This document shows positions 7,601-17,260 of a stretch of 46,908 nt of DNA, piece after piece (positions within the stretch are counted from its first letter, which is position 1; every line of letters starts with the position of its first letter). The DNA comes from Rhodovulum sp. (GTDB lineage: Bacteria > Pseudomonadota > Alphaproteobacteria > Rhodobacterales > Rhodobacteraceae): positions 1 through 46,908 of the forward strand of contig PALT01000008.1 in the NCBI GenBank assembly GCA_002706605.1. The letters are read 5' to 3'. Both the position numbers and the translations under genes were made by a program. A model generated the notes under the pieces. That model had not been told where the DNA came from. It searched no databases and saw only the letters and a list, made by a program, of their open reading frames with translations.

Positions 7601-8055
7601 AGCGGCAGGGCCTCGTGCTTTTTGATGTCGGACACATGCATCAGCGCCTCAATATCCGCGATATGGGGCAGCGTCAGAATGCGGTCGCGATAGATCGCCT
7701 GATAATGGGCCATATCCCGCGCCAAAATGTTCAAACGCACATCGACCTGTCCCAAAAACGTCTGTATTTCATAGGCTTCGGGCACCTCGCGCGCAGCGGC
7801 CAGAAATTCGTCAAACGCGCGGGGGTTGGTTTTGTCCAGCGTCACGCGCAAACTGACCTCGACCTCATAGCCCAAGGCGCGCCAATCGATGCGCACGCGG
7901 GTGGCACGGATCACCCCCGCCTGACGCAGCTTTTCCAGACGCCGCGTACAGGTCGCCGCCGTCATCCCCGCCCGCTCGGCAAGGGCGGCGTTGGAAATGT
8001 CCGGTTCCGCCTGAAGATGGCGCAACAACCGCCGGTCGGCATCAGTCACCTGCAT
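7597..8055 (-). CDS. Lrp/AsnC family transcriptional regulator (first of pair)
   Basis: A 152-residue regulator starting MQVTDADRRLLRHLQ. The helix-turn-helix shows ISNAALAERAGMTAATCTRRLEKL in consecutive blocks (for example GMTAATCTRRLEKL). The RAM domain shows YEIQTFLGQVDVRLNI and ILTLPHIADIEA. The frame continues upstream to 8100, but ATG 8055 has GGTGA before it and gives the usual family length of about 150. Together with the overlapping downstream paralogue it faces ilvC across 147 bases that contain two phased palindromes. The natural reading is an amino-acid-sensing regulator of ilvC and of itself. Confidence 0.92.
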   Translation of the reverse strand: MQVTDADRRLLRHLQAEPDISNAALAERAGMTAATCTRRLEKLRQAGVIRATRVRIDWRALGYEVEVSLRVTLDKTNPRAFDEFLAAAREVPEAYEIQTFLGQVDVRLNILARDMAHYQAIYRDRILTLPHIADIEALMHVSDIKKHEALPL

Positions 8056-8089
8056 GATTTCACCAAATATCCACCATTTTGCGAATGAT

Positions 8090-9225
<1,136 letters not shown>

Positions 9226-9255
9226 TCGCACGGTCAAAAACCGATTGCACATTTC

Positions 9256-9291
9256 AACAGCCCCGCCATTGTCGCGGGGCTGTTTCTTTTT
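9256..9291 (+). terminator. ilvC terminator
   Basis: Perfect 11-bp stem (9256-9266 with 9274-9284), 7-nt loop, then TCTTTTTG. It sits directly between ilvC and the EamA gene, so the latter probably has its own promoter or relies on read-through. Confidence 0.9.
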
Positions 9292-9302
9292 GCGGTGATG
9301 TT

Positions 9303-10226
9303 ATGACCCCGACCCCCGAAATTACCCGTATGTCATGGCTGATGATTGCCGTGCTCGGCTTTACGTGGGGATCGACGTTTCTGGGGATCTCCATCGCGCT
9401 TGAGGGTATTCCGCCGTTCTGGCTGGCCACGTTGCGGCTGGCGATTGCGGCGGTGTTGCTCGGGGTGCTCTGGGCGCGGCGCGGGTTCCGCCTTGCCCTT
9501 GATCCGGATCGAAAACCGACGCTGATCGCGCTGATCTGGACGGCGGCAGTGGCCTGTGGCGTACCGTTCCTGCTGCTAAACTGGGGGCAACAGCACGTGA
9601 CCTCGGGCTTTGCGGGCACGTCCATGGCGACCGTCCCACTGATCGTTTTGCCGATGGCGCATTTCTTGGTCTCGGGTGAACGCCTGACCCCGCGATCCGT
9701 GATCGGCGTCGGGATGGGGTTTCTGGGGGTCTGGATCCTACTCGGCCAAGACGCCCTGACCAGCAGCGGCAATGAATTGGAATTCTGGGGGCGCCTCGCC
9801 TGTGTCTGCGTGGCGGCGTGCTATGCGGTGAATTCAATCACCATCCGCCGCCTGCCGCCGGTCGATACATTGGGCCTGACAACATTGATCATGGTATTCG
9901 GCGCGCTGATCACCCTGCCCGTCGCCCTGATCGCCGAGGGCCTCCCACCCATGCCCGGCGCGCGCCCGACCCTCGCCCTGCTGTTCATTTCGGTATTTTC
10001 CACGGCGGCGATGAATATCCTGCGCGTGGCGGTCATCCGCTCTGCGGGTCCAACCTTCATGACACTGGTCAACTATCAGGTGCCAGTGTGGTCCGTTGTC
10101 CTGGGCAGCATCGTTTTGAACGAACCTCTACCACCCGGATTGCTGGGCGCGCTCGCCCTGATCCTTGCCGGTGTTGCCCTAGGCCAATGGGGTGCCCTGA
10201 CACGGTTGTGGCGCAAAGCAACATAG
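9303..10226 (+). CDS. EamA/DMT family transporter
   Basis: A 307-residue inner-membrane protein with about ten hydrophobic helices arranged as two EamA repeats. The first repeat opens with MIAVLGFTWGSTFLGISIAL, the usual GxxWGSxF entry motif. The second starts near FWGRLACVCVAACYAVNSI and ends with the family pattern VNYQVPVWSVVLGSIVLNEPL (Pro-Val and Glu conserved). Members export amino acids, nucleosides or other metabolites. The substrate here is unknown; nearness to ilvC hints at, but does not show, amino-acid efflux. ATG 9303 was chosen because the frame upstream runs back into the ilvC terminator. Confidence 0.9.
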   Translation: MTPTPEITRMSWLMIAVLGFTWGSTFLGISIALEGIPPFWLATLRLAIAAVLLGVLWARRGFRLALDPDRKPTLIALIWTAAVACGVPFLLLNWGQQHVTSGFAGTSMATVPLIVLPMAHFLVSGERLTPRSVIGVGMGFLGVWILLGQDALTSSGNELEFWGRLACVCVAACYAVNSITIRRLPPVDTLGLTTLIMVFGALITLPVALIAEGLPPMPGARPTLALLFISVFSTAAMNILRVAVIRSAGPTFMTLVNYQVPVWSVVLGSIVLNEPLPPGLLGALALILAGVALGQWGALTRLWRKAT

Positions 10227-10256
10227 ACGATTGCGACAGAAACCAACGAAAAGCGC

Positions 10257-10289
10257 AAAATAGGCAGCATGAACAATGCGGCCTATTTT
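10257..10289. terminator. bidirectional terminator between EamA gene and glmM
   Basis: A 9-bp outer stem (10257-10265 with 10281-10289) extends inward, after one A/G mismatch, by a 4-bp GCAT/ATGC stem with a five-base loop. The A tract on the left and T tract on the right serve both convergent genes. Confidence 0.8.
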
Positions 10290-10348
10290 TCCGTTTAATA
10301 AAAGTTTTTCGCAAAAACCCTAAAACAGGCCTTGCACAAATCGAACAA

Positions 10349-11692
10349 TCAGGCGTTTTCCTGAATGACTGCGCAGATCCCGTCGACCGTCTCGGTCAAC
10401 ATGCCCTCGTCCTCACATTCGGCCATCACACGGATCAACGGTTCCGTCCCCGACTTGCGGATCAACAAACGTCCCTTGCCCATCAGACGCGCCTCTGCAT
10501 CGGCAATCGCAGCCTGCACCGGCGCGCTGTCCAGCGGGGTTTGCCCCACTGCAAACCGCACGTTCTTGAGCAGCTGCGGAACCGGTTCAAACCGGCGGGC
10601 CAGTTCAGACGCGGTTTTGCCTGTTTCGACCATCGCCGCCAGAAACTGTAGCCCTGCCAACAATCCGTCCCCCGTAGTGGCGTAATCGGTCATCACGATA
10701 TGGCCCGACTGTTCCCCGCCGAGGTTCCAATTCCCACGCCGCATCGCCTCAACCACATAGCGGTCACCAACACCGGTCCGCTCCAGCGACAGGCCCTGCC
10801 CCTGCAAATACCGCTCAAGCCCAAGGTTCGACATCACCGTCGCGACCAAGGTCCCGCCGCGCAGACGATCCTGTTCCGCCCATCGCGATGCGAACAGGGC
10901 CATGATCTGATCCCCGTCGGCAACCACGCCGTTTTCGTCGATGATCATCACGCGGTCCGCATCGCCATCCAGACAAATCCCGACATCCGCCCCATGGGCG
11001 ACCACGGCGGCGGCGGCCTCTTCAGGATGGGTCGAGCCACATTTTTCGTTGATGTTCGTGCCATTGGGCGAGACGCCGAACGGGATCACCTCGGCGCCCA
11101 GTTCCCACAGGACCTCGGGCGCGGTGCGATAGGCCGCGCCATTGGCGCAGTCGACCAGAACCTTGAGGCCTTCCAAACGCTTACCGGAACTCAGCGTCGC
11201 CTTGACCCGCTCATAATAGCGGAACCGGCCATCGTCGATCCGCTTGGCCCGCCCGATGTTTTGCGCCTGCGCGGGCTCTACCCCTGACAGGGTCAGGGCC
11301 TCAATCTCGGCCTCGGCCTCATCAGACAGCTTGAACCCATCCGGGCCAAAAAATTTGATGCCGTTGTCGTGGTGTGGATTGTGGCTGGCCGAGATCATCA
11401 CGCCCACATCGGCGCGCATGGATGTGGTCAGCATCCCCACGGCGGGCGTCGGCACGGGCCCCAGCAGAAACACGTTCATCCCCGTCGAGGTGAATCCCGC
11501 CGTCAGCGCGTTTTCAAACATATAGCCCGACAGGCGCGTGTCCTTGCCGATCACCACGCGGTGCGCCGCCGAGCCGTCGCGACGGAAATACCGGCCCGCC
11601 GCCGCCCCAAGGCGCAGCGCCATTTCCGCCGTCATCGGATATTGGTTGGCCAGCCCCCGCACACCGTCGGTTCCAAACAGCTTGTCCGCCAT
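10349..11692 (-). CDS. glmM: phosphoglucosamine mutase
   Basis: A 447-residue alpha-D-phosphohexomutase. It interconverts glucosamine-6-phosphate and glucosamine-1-phosphate on the way to UDP-GlcNAc, the precursor of peptidoglycan and lipid A. It starts with FGTDGVRG. The phosphoserine loop is [14 protein letters not shown] (active Ser103), the metal loop is CLDGDADR, the sugar-binding loop GEQSGH and the phosphate-binding loop [11 protein letters not shown]. Length is exactly typical. It is the last gene of folB-folP-glmM: the folP TAG is only four bases before this ATG. The EamA-side terminator closes the operon. Confidence 0.97.
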   Translation of the reverse strand: MADKLFGTDGVRGLANQYPMTAEMALRLGAAAGRYFRRDGSAAHRVVIGKDTRLSGYMFENALTAGFTSTGMNVFLLGPVPTPAVGMLTTSMRADVGVMISASHNPHHDNGIKFFGPDGFKLSDEAEAEIEALTLSGVEPAQAQNIGRAKRIDDGRFRYYERVKATLSSGKRLEGLKVLVDCANGAAYRTAPEVLWELGAEVIPFGVSPNGTNINEKCGSTHPEEAAAAVVAHGADVGICLDGDADRVMIIDENGVVADGDQIMALFASRWAEQDRLRGGTLVATVMSNLGLERYLQGQGLSLERTGVGDRYVVEAMRRGNWNLGGEQSGHIVMTDYATTGDGLLAGLQFLAAMVETGKTASELARRFEPVPQLLKNVRFAVGQTPLDSAPVQAAIADAEARLMGKGRLLIRKSGTEPLIRVMAECEDEGMLTETVDGICAVIQENA

Positions 11693-11696
11693 AACT

Positions 11697-12701
11697 CTAC
11701 CCCCACATGGCCTGTGTCAGGCGCAGGGCCTGACGGGTCGCGGCCACGTCATGCACCCGCAAAATCTGCACCCCTTGTGCCGCAGCCGCCATAGCGACCG
11801 CAACCGATCCGGGCATCCGGTCGGCGGCTTCTGGCACATCGCCGATCACGCCGATGAAACGTTTGCGCGACGCCCCCAGCAGGATGGGACAGCCCAACCC
11901 GTGGAAAATCGACAGGGATTTCAGCAATTTGATGTTATGTTCCAACGTCTTACCGAACCCGATGCCGGGATCGACGGTGATCTGGTCGCGGCGCAGACCG
12001 GCGGCGACACAGGTTTCAACGTATCCCGACAGCGCGTCATAGACATCCATGACCACATCGTCATAGCGCGGATCGGATTGCATGGTTTCGGGCGTGCCTT
12101 GGGCGTGCATGACGCAGACCGGCGCGTGCTCTGCCACAGCGACCGACAACAGTTCGGGGTCAAAGGTGAACGCCGCCACATCGTTGATCAGATCGGCTCC
12201 TGCCGCCATCGCCGCCGCGCCCACGGCCGCCTTGCGCGTGTCGATTGAGATCGGCGTTGTCACACCGGCACCGCGCAAGGCGGCAATCACCGGCGCGGTG
12301 CGGGTGATTTCCTGATCCACGGGGACCTCTGCCGCACCGGGGCGGGTGGACTCCCCGCCGATGTCCAGAATATCCGCACCGCCCTCGATCAGGACCTGCG
12401 CCTGTGTCATCGCGGCCTCGGGCGCGTTGAACTGTCCCCCGTCGGAAAAGCTATCGGGCGTGACGTTCAGAATGCCCATGATCCGTAGGGCATCCATCGC
12501 CATCCCCGCGATATCGGCACGTGGGGCGCACAGACGGTTTAGGACAGCGTCATCAAGGCTATGCGCGGGGACAACGGTCGGGGCGGCATCACGGCGCAGC
12601 ACCTCAACCTGATCGAACCAGCACCACCCGCCGGCCAGCGTGAAGGCCGTCACAGGGCGCGGCGCGTCGGTGCGCGCGAGGGGACGAAAATAATCGGTCA
12701 T
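11697..12701 (-). CDS. folP: dihydropteroate synthase with N-terminal extension
   Basis: A 334-residue TIM-barrel enzyme that condenses p-aminobenzoate with dihydropterin pyrophosphate. Core motifs are [25 protein letters not shown], the pterin-binding Asp/Asn in [17 protein letters not shown] and GASRKRFIG. The barrel begins only at about residue 72. The first 70 residues form an extra segment ([17 protein letters not shown], then [15 protein letters not shown]) that is absent from the roughly 275-residue E. coli enzyme. No ribosome site or start was found that would remove this extension, and ATG 12701 is the only reasonable start. It lies 40 bases downstream of folB and four bases upstream of glmM. 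Confidence 0.95.
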   Translation of the reverse strand: MTDYFRPLARTDAPRPVTAFTLAGGWCWFDQVEVLRRDAAPTVVPAHSLDDAVLNRLCAPRADIAGMAMDALRIMGILNVTPDSFSDGGQFNAPEAAMTQAQVLIEGGADILDIGGESTRPGAAEVPVDQEITRTAPVIAALRGAGVTTPISIDTRKAAVGAAAMAAGADLINDVAAFTFDPELLSVAVAEHAPVCVMHAQGTPETMQSDPRYDDVVMDVYDALSGYVETCVAAGLRRDQITVDPGIGFGKTLEHNIKLLKSLSIFHGLGCPILLGASRKRFIGVIGDVPEAADRMPGSVAVAMAAAAQGVQILRVHDVAATRQALRLTQAMWG

Positions 12702-12741
12702 ACCCGTGGGTTTTTGGGCAAAACACCCGCTTTGGCAAGGG

Positions 12742-13674
12742 TCAGAGCGCGTCCGCCGCCGATTTCAGCGACAAAACCTCTACCCCCTCAGGGATGTCCG
12801 TTGCGGGGGCGTCGTCAATCACGACCATGCGCCGCGCCGAGACCTCTTTCCCGAACCACAGGGCCAATGCCATCGCGTCGCGCGGGGCGCTTGACGGGCC
12901 ATCGACCGCATCCAGAACGATTTTCGACGGGGCCCAGACGCAAATCTGGTCGTGTTTCATCGCCCAGTCGATTTCGGTGCGGGTGTTGGTCACCACACAG
13001 CGCGGATCGCGCGCAGCCAGAACCCATGCGTTTTGTTCAATCGCCAACAGATCAATGCGGCGTTGTGCCAAGGGATGCGCGGCCACAGGCGCGGGCGTGT
13101 CCCCTGCCCCGACGCACAGGATCACCGGCGCATCGCCCGCCGCCAGACGATCCACCCACGCGCTCAGGTCGCCCGAAGCCATCGCCGCATTGGACAGGTA
13201 AACCACGACGGGATGTTCAGCCGCCTGTTCGGCGGGGGTCTGGGTCAGTTCGGGGCGACGGTCGCGCACGATCTCGACCCCCAGCGCACCGGGACCACGG
13301 TCCAGCTTTTCCACGCGGACAAAGACGCGCATCGGCTGGGGTTCGCGCAACAGACGCAGGGCAATCCGTTCGGCCAGCGTTTCCAGCAGGTTCAGACGTT
13401 CGGACGCCAGTTCGGTCGCAATCGCCTCGGTAATCGTGTCATAGGACAGGATTTTATCGACATCGTCATCGACCGGCCCTGTTTGCGGGCGCAGTTCGAC
13501 CACGACGTTGAACCGGACACGCTGGGTCTGGCCGCGCTCGGACTGGAACGCGCCGATCTCGACCTCAACCACATGGTCGCGCAGAGACAACCGGTCGCGC
13601 GGTTCATTCCCGCGCGCCAACGCCTCAGAGCGTTCAACGGGATGAGCAAAAGCTAGGTGAATGTCGCTGGTCAT
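12742..13674 (-). CDS. folB: dihydroneopterin aldolase fused to a kinase-like C-terminal domain
   Basis: A 310-residue protein. Residues about 28-140 are a FolB domain: RDHVVEVEIGAFQSERG, DDVDKILSYDTITEAI and LNLLETLAERIA, with RVEKLDRGPGALGVEI closing the fold. This domain makes 6-hydroxymethyl-dihydropterin. The remaining 165 residues are not part of ordinary FolB (about 120 residues). They contain LSAWVDRLAAGDAPVILCVG, AHPLAQRRID, ICVWAPSKIV and DAMALALWFGK, an order that resembles the amino-acid-kinase fold, but with its glycine-rich phosphate loop degraded. I infer a remnant or regulatory kinase-like domain. It heads folB-folP-glmM. Confidence 0.87.
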   Translation of the reverse strand: MTSDIHLAFAHPVERSEALARGNEPRDRLSLRDHVVEVEIGAFQSERGQTQRVRFNVVVELRPQTGPVDDDVDKILSYDTITEAIATELASERLNLLETLAERIALRLLREPQPMRVFVRVEKLDRGPGALGVEIVRDRRPELTQTPAEQAAEHPVVVYLSNAAMASGDLSAWVDRLAAGDAPVILCVGAGDTPAPVAAHPLAQRRIDLLAIEQNAWVLAARDPRCVVTNTRTEIDWAMKHDQICVWAPSKIVLDAVDGPSSAPRDAMALALWFGKEVSARRMVVIDDAPATDIPEGVEVLSLKSAADAL

Positions 13675-13768
13675 GGTCGGCCTCTATCGCGTATGCGCCA
13701 TTGTTGCAACGTCCGACCGGCGCGGGCCGGTCAGAAACGTCATCTGGTCCGACAACTGCGACGGATGC

Positions 13769-14440
13769 TTAATTCAGCGACAGTTGCAGCGGCTTGCGGT
13801 AGAAATAATGCTGGCCGATGGTCGCGGTGCGCTCAAACTTGCGTGCCCAGGACGGGTTCACGGCCTTGGTGTGATAGAAGGTGGCACCGCCCGTCAGGGT
13901 CCGGCTTGCCCCGTCCAGCATGATGCGGGCAACCTTGCCCACACGTTCAAAGGCGGCGGGTTCGTGGATCACCTCGGCGTGGCCGTCACAGGTATAGGTG
14001 AACTGGCACTGATAGCGCTTGCCGGTGCCTTGGTTGATCACACCACAGACGCTGTCGGGATAGCTGCTTGAGCTCACACGGTTCAGGATGACCTCGGCCA
14101 CGGCGAACTGTCCCTTCAGGGTCTCGCCACGGGCCTCGAAATACAGAGCCTCGGCCAAGCACGCCCATTGCTCACCACCGGTGGCCGCGGGCTGTGTCGA
14201 CAGCCATTCGGGATCATAGCGCAGATCGGTTGCCGCAGGAGCCGGTAGGGCTAGGGCCTCAAGCCGGCGCTGGTTTACAGCGCCCAGACCTTGGCGTTCA
14301 GCTCCCAAAAGACGCGACAGACGTCCATCGATTTCCTCAATCGGGTTGGTCGATGTAGATACCGTGACGTCCGCATTCGCACCCAGTGCCATTGCCAAAC
14401 CTGTCACAGCCGCCAGAGCGCCTTTTTTGAACCAAGCCAT
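13769..14440 (-). CDS. exported cell wall hydrolase, SleB (Hydrolase_2) family
   Basis: A 223-residue protein with a signal peptide (MAWFKKGALAAVTGLAMALG, cut likely after ANA). A linker leads to the SleB-type domain (about 90-220). Its catalytic Glu lies in LAEALYFEARGE, followed by AVAEVILNRV, a paired-Cys region (DSVCGVINQG, then CQFTYTCDG) and the end motif GGATFYHT. SleB-type enzymes are lytic transglycosylases or amidases acting on peptidoglycan in the periplasm. The gene lies upstream of folB on the same strand, separated by 94 bases that contain a GC-rich 7-bp hairpin (13715-13732) without a T tract. Confidence 0.9.
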   Translation of the reverse strand: MAWFKKGALAAVTGLAMALGANADVTVSTSTNPIEEIDGRLSRLLGAERQGLGAVNQRRLEALALPAPAATDLRYDPEWLSTQPAATGGEQWACLAEALYFEARGETLKGQFAVAEVILNRVSSSSYPDSVCGVINQGTGKRYQCQFTYTCDGHAEVIHEPAAFERVGKVARIMLDGASRTLTGGATFYHTKAVNPSWARKFERTATIGQHYFYRKPLQLSLN

Positions 14441-14591
14441 GCGTCTTCCCCATAAGGCACGGCCAGAGCGTGGCCGCCAAGCGGGGCGTTTAGACCAAAT
14501 GGCCCGAACTGTCCACCCACGCGGGAATCAACGGCGGCGCACGGTGCATAGAACGCCCATACCCCGCAAGCAGATTTTGCAAAAAAGCACT

Positions 14592-14613
14592 AAAAACTTG
14601 GTTTAATCCCAAG
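14592..14613 (-). terminator. ppdK-like gene terminator overlapping its stop codon
   Basis: A short 5-bp stem (14609-14613 with 14597-14601) with a 7-nt loop holding the TAA stop, followed on the minus strand by five T residues. It is weak on stem length but well placed. Confidence 0.5.
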
Positions 14614-17173
14614 CTTTTAGAACGGACCGCCCACCACAGGGCATTAGGGCCAGCTGTGCGGCAGCAAGTCGCGCCACGGGCACCCGAAATGGCGAACATG
14701 AGACGTAGTTGAACCCCTGCTGTCGGCAAAAGGCGATAGATTCGGGATTGCCCCCGTGCTCGCCACAAATCGACAGGGTCAGGTCGGGATCAACCTCACG
14801 CCCGCGCGACGCACCGATGTGCAAAAGCTCGCCCACGCCGTCCACATCAAGCGAATGGAACGGGTCCTCGGGGAAGACGCCTTGTTGGACATAGGACCCC
14901 ATGAACCGCCCTGCGTCATCGCGCGACAGACCATAGGTCATCTGGGTCAAATCGTTCGTCCCAAAGGACAGGAACGCCGAGTGCTGGGCAATGTCACCGG
15001 CGCGCAGGGCCGCGCGCGGGGTTTCCACCATCACGCCCAGACGGAAATCGAAATCCGTGCCGGTCTCGGTTTTGACCCGCGCGGCAATCGCGTCGATGCG
15101 GGTTTTAACCAGTTCGACCTCCCGCTTGGCACTGACCAGCGGGATCATGATCTCGGGCACAACGGGGGTACCGCCCTTGCCCGCCTCGACCGTCGCCTCG
15201 AAAATCGCGCGCGCCTGCATCTCGTAAATCTCAGGGACCGTGACCCCCAAGCGCACGCCGCGCATCCCCAGCATCGGGTTGAATTCCGACAGGGCCTCAA
15301 TCCGGCGGGCCACATCGGACACGGGTTTGTCCAACGCCTCGGCCAATTGGCGCACGCCCTCGCGGTCATGGGGCAGGAATTCGTGCAAGGGCGGGTCGAA
15401 CAGACGGATGCACACGGGCGTTCCCGCCATGATCTCAAACAGGCGGGCGAAATCGCGCCGCTGCATCGGCAAGAGCTGATCCAGCGCCGCCGCACGGTCC
15501 TCAGGCCGGTCGGCAAAGATCATTTCGCGCATCACCGTCAGGCGGTCGTCCTCAAAGAACATGTGTTCCGTCCGGCAGAGGCCAATCCCGTCCGCCCCGA
15601 AATCCCGCGCAATCCGCGCATCCGCAGGCGTGTCGGCATTGGCACGCACGCCGACGTCGCAAATATCCTCGGCCCAGGACAACAGCGCACGAAACGCATC
15701 GTCGAGCGCCGGGCCCAGCATCTTGGCCTCACCCGCGATCGCGACCCCTTTGGAGCCGTCGATCGTGATGATGTCGCCCTCGGCAAAGGTGCGCCCGTCC
15801 TTGGTGCGCAACACCCGCGCGCGGGAATCCAGCGTGATCTCGGACACGCCAACAACGCAAGGCACCCCAAGGCCGCGCGCGATCACCGCTGCGTGGCTGG
15901 TGATGCCGCCGCGTTCGGTCAAAACCGCGCTGGCGGCGTGCATGCCGCGAATGTCCTCGGGCGTGGTTTCACGCCGCACAAGGATACAGGCCTCATCACG
16001 CGCCGCAGCCGCCTGTGCCGCGCGGGAACTGAACACGATCCGACCCACCGCCGCACCGGGGCTGGCCGCAATCCCATGGGCAAACACATCGTGGCGACCG
16101 GTCTTGTCCACCTGACTGTGCAACAGTTCGTTCAAAGCGCGCGGTTCGATCCGGCGCACGGCCTCTTCGCGCGGGATGATCCCCGCGTCGGCCATGGACA
16201 CGGCAATGCGCACCGCCGCGCGGGACGAGCGCGCCACGCGGATCGCGTCCAGCACGTATAGCTGACCGTCCTCGATGGTGAACTCGATCTCCATCTCTTC
16301 GCGCAGACGTTCACGGCACACTTCGCCCCAGCGCAAAAGGGATTTGAACACCTCGGGACAGCGTTCCTCAAGCGAGGGGCCGCGCGCATCCTTGGTCAGA
16401 TACAGAATGCCCTCGTCCCCGTCCGACAGGGCGGCGCGGCCTTGGCTCTGGCCACGATAACGCCCGCGGATCTGGAAATGTCCGGTTTCGGGGTTCACGA
16501 AATGGATCACGCCCGAGCCGCTTTCGCCCGGGCCAAGACCAATCGCCATTTCCTGCACCACAAGGCCCAGACCCGCATCGGCGGGCGCACCTTTGGCCTG
16601 ACGCAACAGGCGGGCGGTCGTGCCTTCCCACGCGCGCGCCATGGACCGCAAAACGGATTCCAATTGCGCCACCGCGTCGGTCGGGAAGGGCTCATCCGCC
16701 TCGTCCTCATAGGCGGCAAGGGCGCGGGCGATGGCCTCGGGACTGGCCTCATCCTCTTCGAACAAGTCGGGGTCAAGGCGCGCAACCTCAACCGCGAAGG
16801 TCTGGATGAACCGCAGGTAAAGTGCATCCGCAGCATCCGCGCCGAACGTCTCTTTCAGACGCGCGTGCACGGCGGCATTCATCCCGATATTCAGGATTGC
16901 CCCCGGCCCACCCCAATCAGGATCCTGACTGGACGGGCGCACCGACAGCAGGGGCATTTCATTGAAAACCGTCAAAAGCGGCCCAAGATCAGGGACTTGC
17001 CCCGTCGCGATCCGGTGCACCGCATCGAAATCCAACGCCACGGTCGCCGGCACGGGCATCCCCAAACGCACGAGACGCTGCAGACATTTCGCACGCCCGC
17101 CATGGCGGTCCGGCGACATGTCGGCGGTTTCTGTGATGACGGTATAGCCTTCGAGACCGGAATATTTCTGCAC
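14603..17173 (-). CDS. ppdK: pyruvate, phosphate dikinase-like protein with divergent ATP-binding domain
   Basis: An 856-residue relative of PPDK. The swivelling His domain is intact (TERGGITSHAAVIARG, His427). So is the PEP/pyruvate barrel (GLCRTEHMFFEDDR, RLFDPPLHEFLPHD, SFGTNDLTQMTYGLSRDD and CGEHGG with the catalytic Cys near 803). The N-terminal ATP-grasp part departs from the family: GGKGxNL is GGRAKCL, SMPGMMDT is replaced by WGGPGAI, and LQTRNGKR is replaced by LDAIRVAR. ATP-dependent dikinase activity is therefore doubtful. GTG 17173 was chosen because AGGGGT stands seven bases ahead; GTG 17221 is an alternative start. It follows glyS on the same strand. Confidence 0.85.
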   Translation of the reverse strand: MQKYSGLEGYTVITETADMSPDRHGGRAKCLQRLVRLGMPVPATVALDFDAVHRIATGQVPDLGPLLTVFNEMPLLSVRPSSQDPDWGGPGAILNIGMNAAVHARLKETFGADAADALYLRFIQTFAVEVARLDPDLFEEDEASPEAIARALAAYEDEADEPFPTDAVAQLESVLRSMARAWEGTTARLLRQAKGAPADAGLGLVVQEMAIGLGPGESGSGVIHFVNPETGHFQIRGRYRGQSQGRAALSDGDEGILYLTKDARGPSLEERCPEVFKSLLRWGEVCRERLREEMEIEFTIEDGQLYVLDAIRVARSSRAAVRIAVSMADAGIIPREEAVRRIEPRALNELLHSQVDKTGRHDVFAHGIAASPGAAVGRIVFSSRAAQAAAARDEACILVRRETTPEDIRGMHAASAVLTERGGITSHAAVIARGLGVPCVVGVSEITLDSRARVLRTKDGRTFAEGDIITIDGSKGVAIAGEAKMLGPALDDAFRALLSWAEDICDVGVRANADTPADARIARDFGADGIGLCRTEHMFFEDDRLTVMREMIFADRPEDRAAALDQLLPMQRRDFARLFEIMAGTPVCIRLFDPPLHEFLPHDREGVRQLAEALDKPVSDVARRIEALSEFNPMLGMRGVRLGVTVPEIYEMQARAIFEATVEAGKGGTPVVPEIMIPLVSAKREVELVKTRIDAIAARVKTETGTDFDFRLGVMVETPRAALRAGDIAQHSAFLSFGTNDLTQMTYGLSRDDAGRFMGSYVQQGVFPEDPFHSLDVDGVGELLHIGASRGREVDPDLTLSICGEHGGNPESIAFCRQQGFNYVSCSPFRVPVARLAAAQLALMPCGGRSVLKAWD

Positions 17174-17179
17174 TGCGGC

Positions 17180-17196
17180 ACCCCTGTTATTGGGGT
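17180..17196 (-). promoter_or_regulatory. small hairpin over the ppdK-like gene's ribosome-binding site
   Basis: On the minus strand ACCCC pairs with GGGGT across a 7-nt loop, burying the AGGGGT that would be the ribosome site of GTG 17173. It could dampen translation. The stem is only 5 bp, so chance is possible. Confidence 0.35.
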
Positions 17197-17260
17197 CAGA
17201 ATACGCCCATTGCGGCCCCACGCAAGTGATCCGTGGCGCCGCAATTCAGGTTTATGGGAT

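Noticed and set aside
13715-13732. Terminator after the SleB-type gene
   Set aside because: The 7-bp GC hairpin GACCGGC/GCCGGTC has no T tract on either strand, so I did not call it a terminator.
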